The position numbers and the translations under genes were made by a program. Below the pieces are notes generated by a model that saw only the letters and a list, made by a program, of their open reading frames with translations, made no database searches and was not told the origin of the DNA. Positions 58,446 through 64,000 of a DNA stretch of 64,000 bases are shown here, piece by piece. Source of the DNA: Streptomyces sp. NBC_00250 (lineage in GTDB: Bacteria > Actinomycetota > Actinomycetes > Streptomycetales > Streptomycetaceae); contig NZ_CP108088.1 of the NCBI RefSeq assembly GCF_036192275.1, positions 3,039,501 through 3,103,500 on the forward strand, read 5' to 3'. Every line of letters begins with the position of its first letter. The first letter of the stretch is position 1.

Positions 58446-58985
58446 CTCGTTCACCGGGGCCTTCTTCGGCCAGATCGCGTAGGTGAGCGCGATCAGGCCG
58501 TGGATGCCCGCCGCCCGCCAGGCGACGAAGATCCAGCCGTACAGCCCGTCGGTGTCGCCGTCGTCGCCGACGTACCAGGCGGCCAGGAGCAGCAGGACCG
58601 AGGCGACGGCCGCGGCGACCGCCGAGCCGACCCAGACCGCACCCTCGTGGCGGGCGCGGGCCATCCCGTACTTCGGCGGCTTCGGCGGCGGGGGCGCCCC
58701 GCCGAAGCGGTGGGCGGCGTGGCCGTCGAGCCACTTCACGGTGCGGTGGCCGTGGCCGACGGTGTAGCCGATGTAGAGGGCGGCGAGGCCGTGCTTCCAG
58801 CTGGGGTCGGCGCCGTTCTTGAGATCGATCGCGGTGACGACGAGGAGCAGAACCTCCAGGAGCGGCTCGGCGAGCAGCAGCGCGATACCCGTCCGGGGCA
58901 TCTTCAGGAGGTAGCGGGTGGCGAGGCCGGCGGCCAGCAGGACCCAGAAGCCGACCTCGCAGATGACGATCAGCGTGACGATCAC
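58365..58985 (-). CDS. Multipass membrane protein of unknown function
   Basis: 206 aa. Four to five hydrophobic segments are visible (MIVTLIVICEVGFWVLLAAGL, GIALLLAEPLLEVLLLVVTAI, LAALYIGYTVGHGHRTVKWLDG, AVWVGSAVAAAVASVLLLLAAWYVG, AAGIHGLIALTYAIW). The loop after helix 3 carries HRFGGAPPPPKPPKYG. I do not recognise the family. Its last 26 residues are encoded opposite the 3' end of the adenosyltransferase gene (58365-58445), so the C-terminus may be an extension created by loss of an earlier stop. It is divergent from chiS. Confidence 0.85.
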   Translation of the reverse strand: MIVTLIVICEVGFWVLLAAGLATRYLLKMPRTGIALLLAEPLLEVLLLVVTAIDLKNGADPSWKHGLAALYIGYTVGHGHRTVKWLDGHAAHRFGGAPPPPKPPKYGMARARHEGAVWVGSAVAAAVASVLLLLAAWYVGDDGDTDGLYGWIFVAWRAAGIHGLIALTYAIWPKKAPVNESAVPARDPEHVPDLLVRGARKDEEQV

Positions 58986-59122
58986 AGCGGTTCCCCTTTC
59001 GGTTCCCCTTCAGCGTCTCGTGGGATCCGGCCGGATTCGTCGTCGCCGGTGACGACGTCCGCGTACATCCTTCGACGGAGGGACGGATCGGCCCGGACGA
59101 GGAGGTCAGGGCGGGTACGGGC

Positions 59123-60334
59123 GTGTTGGATGAGTCCGTGACACTCCCCCGCCCGCACCGCTTCGATCTGCTCATCGCCCTCGCCGGGTTCGCCACCGGG
59201 CTGCTCCTGTGGTCCTTCGGTCTCTACACGACCGGCGACCGCGTCCTCGACCAGCGGTGGGCGCCGCTGATCCCGCTCGCGGTGATGGCGGCGACGGAGG
59301 CGGTACGCCGGACGATGCCGCGGACGGCTCTGAACGTCGGCACTCTCGCGATCGTCGCCGACCAGTTCACCAACGGGAACCTGGCCACGGTCCTGATGTT
59401 CACGGACGTGGTCTACGCGTCCGTGGTGTACGGCCCTCCCACCTCGGCCCGACGCGTCCCGTACACCACGGGGCTGATCTCGGTCGCGATGACGGTCGGC
59501 TTCCTCGTCTGGTGGCAGAACGCGATCGCCCTGCTCATCGGGGTGATCAGCGCGATGATCTCCTTCATGCCCGCCATGACCGGTGCCGTCGTGCGCAACC
59601 ACCGGGAGGTCGCGGAGGCCGCCCGCCTCCGGGCCGAACAGACGGCGTTGCTCGCCGAGATGGACCGGGCGCAGGCCGTGGTGGCCGAGCGGGCCCGGAT
59701 GGCGCGCGAGCTGCACGACATGGTCGCGAACCACCTCTCGGCGATCGCGATCCACTCCACGGCGGCGCTCTCGATCGACGAAGCGGCCACCACCCGGCAG
59801 GCGCTGACCGTCATCCGGGAGAACAGCGTGGCGGGCCTGTCGGAGATGCGACGGCTCATCGGACTCCTGCGGGACAGCAGCGGGGACACGGAGCCGGCCG
59901 CCGCGCCCACCCTCGCGGGTCTGGACGCCCTGGTCGAACAGGCACGGACGAACGCCCGGCCGAGCGGTCTCGTCCTCGTCCTGGAGGACACCCGGGACAC
60001 GGCGGCGGGTCTTCCGGCGCCGGTGGAACTGGCCGCGTACCGGATCGTGCAGGAGTCCCTGACGAACGCGCTCAAGCACGCGGCACCCGGCGAGGTCAGG
60101 GTGGTGCTCGGCCGCGAACGCAGAGCCCTTACGGTCGAGGTGACGAGTCCGTCGGGGGAACGCCCCGGGCCGACCGCGCCCGGTTCGGGGGCGGGCCTGG
60201 TGGGGATGCGGGAGCGGGTGGACCTGCTCGGCGGCGAGTTCGAGGCGGGTCCGACGACGGACCGCGAAGGCCGGAAACAGTGGCGGGTCAGGGCGGAACT
60301 GCCCATGGACGCGAGTGACGAGGAGCGGGCATGA
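59123..60334 (+). CDS. chiS: Two-component sensor histidine kinase (ChiS-like)
   Basis: 403 aa. The N-terminal ~155 residues hold about five membrane helices (LLIALAGFATGLLLWSFGL, APLIPLAVMAATEAV, LISVAMTVGFLVWW, AIALLIGVISAMISFM). A HisKA_3 dimerisation domain follows with phospho-acceptor His198 in ARELHDMVANHLSAI, then an HATPase with NALKHAAPGEV and a degenerate G-box GSGAGLVGMRERV. NarL-type kinase. The GTG at 59123 is used; GTG 59138 (VTLPRPHRF) is equally plausible. It directly precedes chiR and chiC, as in the S. coelicolor chiSRC region, where it controls chitinase expression. Confidence 0.9.
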   Translation: MLDESVTLPRPHRFDLLIALAGFATGLLLWSFGLYTTGDRVLDQRWAPLIPLAVMAATEAVRRTMPRTALNVGTLAIVADQFTNGNLATVLMFTDVVYASVVYGPPTSARRVPYTTGLISVAMTVGFLVWWQNAIALLIGVISAMISFMPAMTGAVVRNHREVAEAARLRAEQTALLAEMDRAQAVVAERARMARELHDMVANHLSAIAIHSTAALSIDEAATTRQALTVIRENSVAGLSEMRRLIGLLRDSSGDTEPAAAPTLAGLDALVEQARTNARPSGLVLVLEDTRDTAAGLPAPVELAAYRIVQESLTNALKHAAPGEVRVVLGRERRALTVEVTSPSGERPGPTAPGSGAGLVGMRERVDLLGGEFEAGPTTDREGRKQWRVRAELPMDASDEERA

Positions 60335-60984
60335 CAGTGCGGGTGGTGGTCGCCGAGGACCAGTCCGCGGTACGGGCGGGGCTTGTCCTCATCCTGGGCA
60401 GCGCACCGGACATCGAGGTGGTCGGGGAGGCGGCGGACGGCGAGCGGGCGGTGGAGCTGGCCCGCGAACTGCGGCCGGATCTGGTCCTGATGGATGTGCA
60501 GATGCCCCGGATGGACGGGGTGACGGCGACCGGGATCGTCGTGTCGGAGGGTCTCGCCGATGTGCTGGTCCTGACGACCTTCGACATCGACGCGTACGTC
60601 TTCGGGGCGCTGCGGGCGGGGGCGTCGGGTTTCCTGCTGAAGAACGCGGACGCGCGGGAACTGATCGAGGCGGTACGGACGGTGGCGCGCGGCGAGGGTC
60701 TGATCGCCCCGGCGGTGACCCGGCGGCTGATCGCGGAGTTCGCGTCGACGGGCCGTCCGGTGCGGGCGACGGCGGGGACGGACCCGGCCGTGCTCGACGC
60801 GCTGACGCCCCGGGAGCGGGAGGTGCTGTCGACGCTCGGCGAGGGTCTGTCGAACGCGGAGATCGCCGTCCGGCTGGACATGGCGGAGGCGACGGTGAAG
60901 ACCCACGTCAGCAAGGTGCTGGGGAAGCTGGCGCTGCGGAGCAGGGTTCAAGCGGCCGTGCTAGCACAGGAGTTGGGCGTCTAG
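60331..60984 (+). CDS. chiR: NarL/FixJ-family response regulator (ChiR-like)
   Basis: 217 aa. The receiver domain (MTVRVVVAEDQSAVRAGLVLIL) has phospho-acceptor Asp55 in LVLMDVQMPRMDG and the conserved Lys in FLLKNADAREL. The C-terminal LuxR-type helix-turn-helix reads LTPREREVLSTLGEGLSNAEIAVRLDMAEATVKTHVSKVLGKL. Its ATG overlaps the chiS stop by 4 nt. chiC starts 124 nt downstream behind its own promoter, so ChiR probably acts on that promoter together with DasR-like sites. Confidence 0.92.
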   Translation: MTVRVVVAEDQSAVRAGLVLILGSAPDIEVVGEAADGERAVELARELRPDLVLMDVQMPRMDGVTATGIVVSEGLADVLVLTTFDIDAYVFGALRAGASGFLLKNADARELIEAVRTVARGEGLIAPAVTRRLIAEFASTGRPVRATAGTDPAVLDALTPREREVLSTLGEGLSNAEIAVRLDMAEATVKTHVSKVLGKLALRSRVQAAVLAQELGV

Positions 60985-61000
60985 GGGGACATCGGCGACG

Positions 61001-61043
61001 TTGGTCTGGACCTCTTGACGATTGGTCCAGACCTTCCTACGCT
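61001..61043 (+). promoter_or_regulatory. chiC promoter with two DasR-like sites
   Basis: TTGGTCTGGACCT (61001-61013) and ATTGGTCCAGACCT (61021-61034) are imperfect GGTC-N2-GACC repeats like DasR responsive elements and the paired repeats known in chitinase promoters. Between them is a -35 TTGACG (61015-61020), followed after 17 nt by TACGCT (61038-61043) as -10. Binding at either site would overlap RNA polymerase, consistent with N-acetylglucosamine-relieved repression. Confidence 0.75.
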
Positions 61044-61108
61044 CGCGGGGCGCGCGCATCTTCACGGACCACCCCCACCCATGTCCGTCCGCAACTTGAG
61101 GAGCACCG

Positions 61109-62956
<1,848 letters not shown>

Positions 62957-62966
62957 CGCCTACGAA

Positions 62967-63003
62967 GAAGCGGGGGACGGCGCAGCACGCCGTCCCCCGC
63001 TTC
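62967..63003. terminator. Terminator between chiC and the DUF2550 gene
   Basis: GAAGCGGGGGACGGCG-N5-CGCCGTCCCCCGCTTC, perfect 16-bp arms, between the convergent stops at 62956 and 63018. Confidence 0.9.
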
Positions 63004-63017
63004 CTCACATGGACGTC

Positions 63018-63470
63018 TCAGGCCACATTGACCCTCTGGCCGGGAGGCGCCGCCTCCAGCCAGGCCATGAAACCCGTCCGGGCGTCCTCGCTCATCGCGA
63101 GCTCCAGACGGACGCCCTCGTACATACAGGGCTGGATCACCATCTCGGAGAGCAGTGCGAGCTCCTCCTCGCCCTCCGGCATCCGGCGCTCCAGGGCCAC
63201 GATGGACGAGCGCTCCAGGGTCCGGCGCGGGCGGGGCGCGTACGAGAAGACCCGGAACCAGGCGATCTCGTCACCGCTGTAACGGGCGACGCCGTACACC
63301 CAGCCCTTGCCGCTCGGATCCGGCTCGTCCGGGACGTTCCAGTGCAGCGAGCAGTCGAAGGTGCCGCCGGCGCGCTGGATCAGCCTCCGGCGCAAGCCGA
63401 AGACGAAGAGCCCGATCACCACCAGTGCGACGACCAGGCCGCACACGAGCAGAGCGAGGAACATCTTCAC
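63018..63470 (-). CDS. DUF2550 membrane-anchored protein
   Basis: 150 aa. One N-terminal transmembrane helix (MFLALLVCGLVVALVVIGLFVFGL) is followed by a cytoplasmic domain with FDCSLHWNVPDEPDPSGKGWVYGVARYSGDEIAWFRVFSYAPRPRRTLER, the DUF2550 pattern. The family is restricted to actinobacteria and sits downstream of the ATP synthase operon, as here. ATG 63470 is used; ATG 63464 (MFLALL) is 2 codons later. Function unknown. Placement after atpC across a strong terminator implies its own promoter. Confidence 0.9.
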   Translation of the reverse strand: MKMFLALLVCGLVVALVVIGLFVFGLRRRLIQRAGGTFDCSLHWNVPDEPDPSGKGWVYGVARYSGDEIAWFRVFSYAPRPRRTLERSSIVALERRMPEGEEELALLSEMVIQPCMYEGVRLELAMSEDARTGFMAWLEAAPPGQRVNVA

Positions 63471-63537
63471 CGACCTCCTCGCTGCGTCCCGTAGCCGGCA
63501 CCGCCGGCAGAACCGAATACAACCTGCATCTGCATCG

Positions 63538-63586
63538 CCTCAGCCGCGGCACGGTCTGGAAAATTCCAGCCGTGCCGCGGCTGAGG
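63538..63586 (-). terminator. ATP synthase operon terminator
   Basis: CCTCAGCCGCGGCACGG and its exact complement flank an inner CTGGAA-AA-TTCCAG, so almost the whole 49-nt element is one long stem. It begins 20 nt past the atpC stop and should strongly end atp operon transcription. Confidence 0.9.
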
Positions 63587-63606
63587 GCACTACTCTGCGC
63601 GGACCG

Positions 63607-63981
63607 TCAGCGGACCGCTACCGCGCGCAGCCGGACATCGGCGCGCCGCTCGGCGGCCGCGTCGGAATCCGACTTCGCACGCTCCAGCGCGCGCTCGGCG
63701 CGCTGGGCGTCGATCTCGTCCGCCAGCTCGCAGATCTCCGCGAGCAGAGACAGCTTGTCGTCGGCGAACGAGATGAATCCACCGTGGACGGCGGCGACGA
63801 CAGTCGCGCCCTCACTGGTACGGATGGTCACCGGGCCCGACTCCAGCACACCGAGCAGCGGCTGGTGGCCGGGCATGACGCCGATGTCGCCGGAGGTGGT
63901 ACGCGCGATGACCAGGGTGGCCTCGCCGGACCAGACACTCCGGTCCGCGGCGACCAGCTCGACGTGCAGCTCAGCAGCCAA
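63607..63981 (-). CDS. atpC: ATP synthase epsilon subunit
   Basis: 124 aa, central-stalk subunit of F1 that couples rotation to catalysis and inhibits idle hydrolysis. The N-terminal beta-sandwich (LHVELVAADRSVWSGEATLVIARTTSGDIGVMPGHQPLLGVLESGPV) and the C-terminal helical hairpin (AQRAERALERAKSDSDAAAERRADVRLRAV) are both present. The start is TTG at 63981 (TTG GCT GCT GAG), with GGAG about 7 nt upstream; a later ATG would remove the conserved first strand. It is the last gene of the atp operon, whose other genes lie beyond the window. Confidence 0.95.
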   Translation of the reverse strand: MAAELHVELVAADRSVWSGEATLVIARTTSGDIGVMPGHQPLLGVLESGPVTIRTSEGATVVAAVHGGFISFADDKLSLLAEICELADEIDAQRAERALERAKSDSDAAAERRADVRLRAVAVR

Positions 63982-64000
63982 GGGTGGCTCCTCGGGTCAC

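Overview
The window is high-GC actinobacterial chromosome, almost certainly Streptomyces. The evidence is the GC-rich third codon positions, GTG/TTG starts, the adjacent scy and filP cytoskeleton genes, NucS, and a CBM2-FnIII-GH18 chitinase beside its two-component pair. From memory, gene order broadly follows S. coelicolor from about SCO5426 (pfkA) down to SCO5374 (atpC), so most of the window is core chromosome. The cslA-glxA-endoglucanase cluster is an apparent exception, because I recall it at SCO2836-2838 in S. coelicolor.

Layout. 1-6.5 kb: central carbon metabolism (pfkA, pta-ackA, pyk). 6.7-11.1 kb: a huge alanine-rich secreted coiled-coil protein with a DUF4160-like C-terminus, and an overlapping small partner gene. 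11.1-14.4 kb: a secreted/membrane cluster (DUF6230, DUF6114, a Pro/Thr-rich secreted protein) with operator-like palindromes upstream. 14.4-18.2 kb: a thioredoxin-TPR protein, a TetR regulator, and icmA, whose start is covered by a 22-bp palindrome. 18.2-22.7 kb: an MFS-MarR-DUF3817 operon, an ArsR regulator and a GH6 lipoprotein. 22.7-26.5 kb: glxA and cslA. 26.6-28.8 kb: an SRPBCC-DUF4166-TetR operon with two mirror-image operators. 28.9-31.7 kb: thiamine-binding and DUF3817 genes facing three tandem AIM24-like genes. 32.4-35.2 kb: meaB, thiolase and methylmalonyl-CoA epimerase. 35.4-40.9 kb: scy and filP. 41-45 kb: two ABC ATPase/permease pairs. 45-51.4 kb: a zinc-ribbon-like protein, an LLM oxidoreductase, an SCO5389-like protein, nucS, a membrane-anchored P-loop protein and a STAS protein. 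51.5-55.5 kb: 3-hydroxyacyl-CoA dehydrogenase, then EamA - unknown - cysteine desulfurase. 55.6-58.4 kb: a TetR-controlled ABC exporter and cobalamin adenosyltransferase. 59-63 kb: chiS-chiR-chiC with two DasR-like sites. 63-64 kb: a DUF2550 protein and atpC.

How the parts work together. IcmA, MeaB, the epimerase, PduO-type adenosyltransferase, thiolase and 3-hydroxyacyl-CoA dehydrogenase form a dispersed acyl-CoA/B12 mutase network. CslA, GlxA and the GH6 enzyme make, modify and trim a tip-associated beta-glucan, and Scy and FilP organise the same hyphal tip. ChiS/ChiR and DasR-like sites connect chitin sensing to ChiC.

The most intriguing unexplained items are the EamA-unknown-desulfurase operon behind a CsoR-like palindrome, the putative secreted effector with its overlapping partner, an in-frame palindromic repeat inside pta, and a 273-bp internal repeat in scy. 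I saw no tRNA, rRNA, CRISPR array, insertion sequence or prophage. All domain calls come from reading motifs, with no database search.
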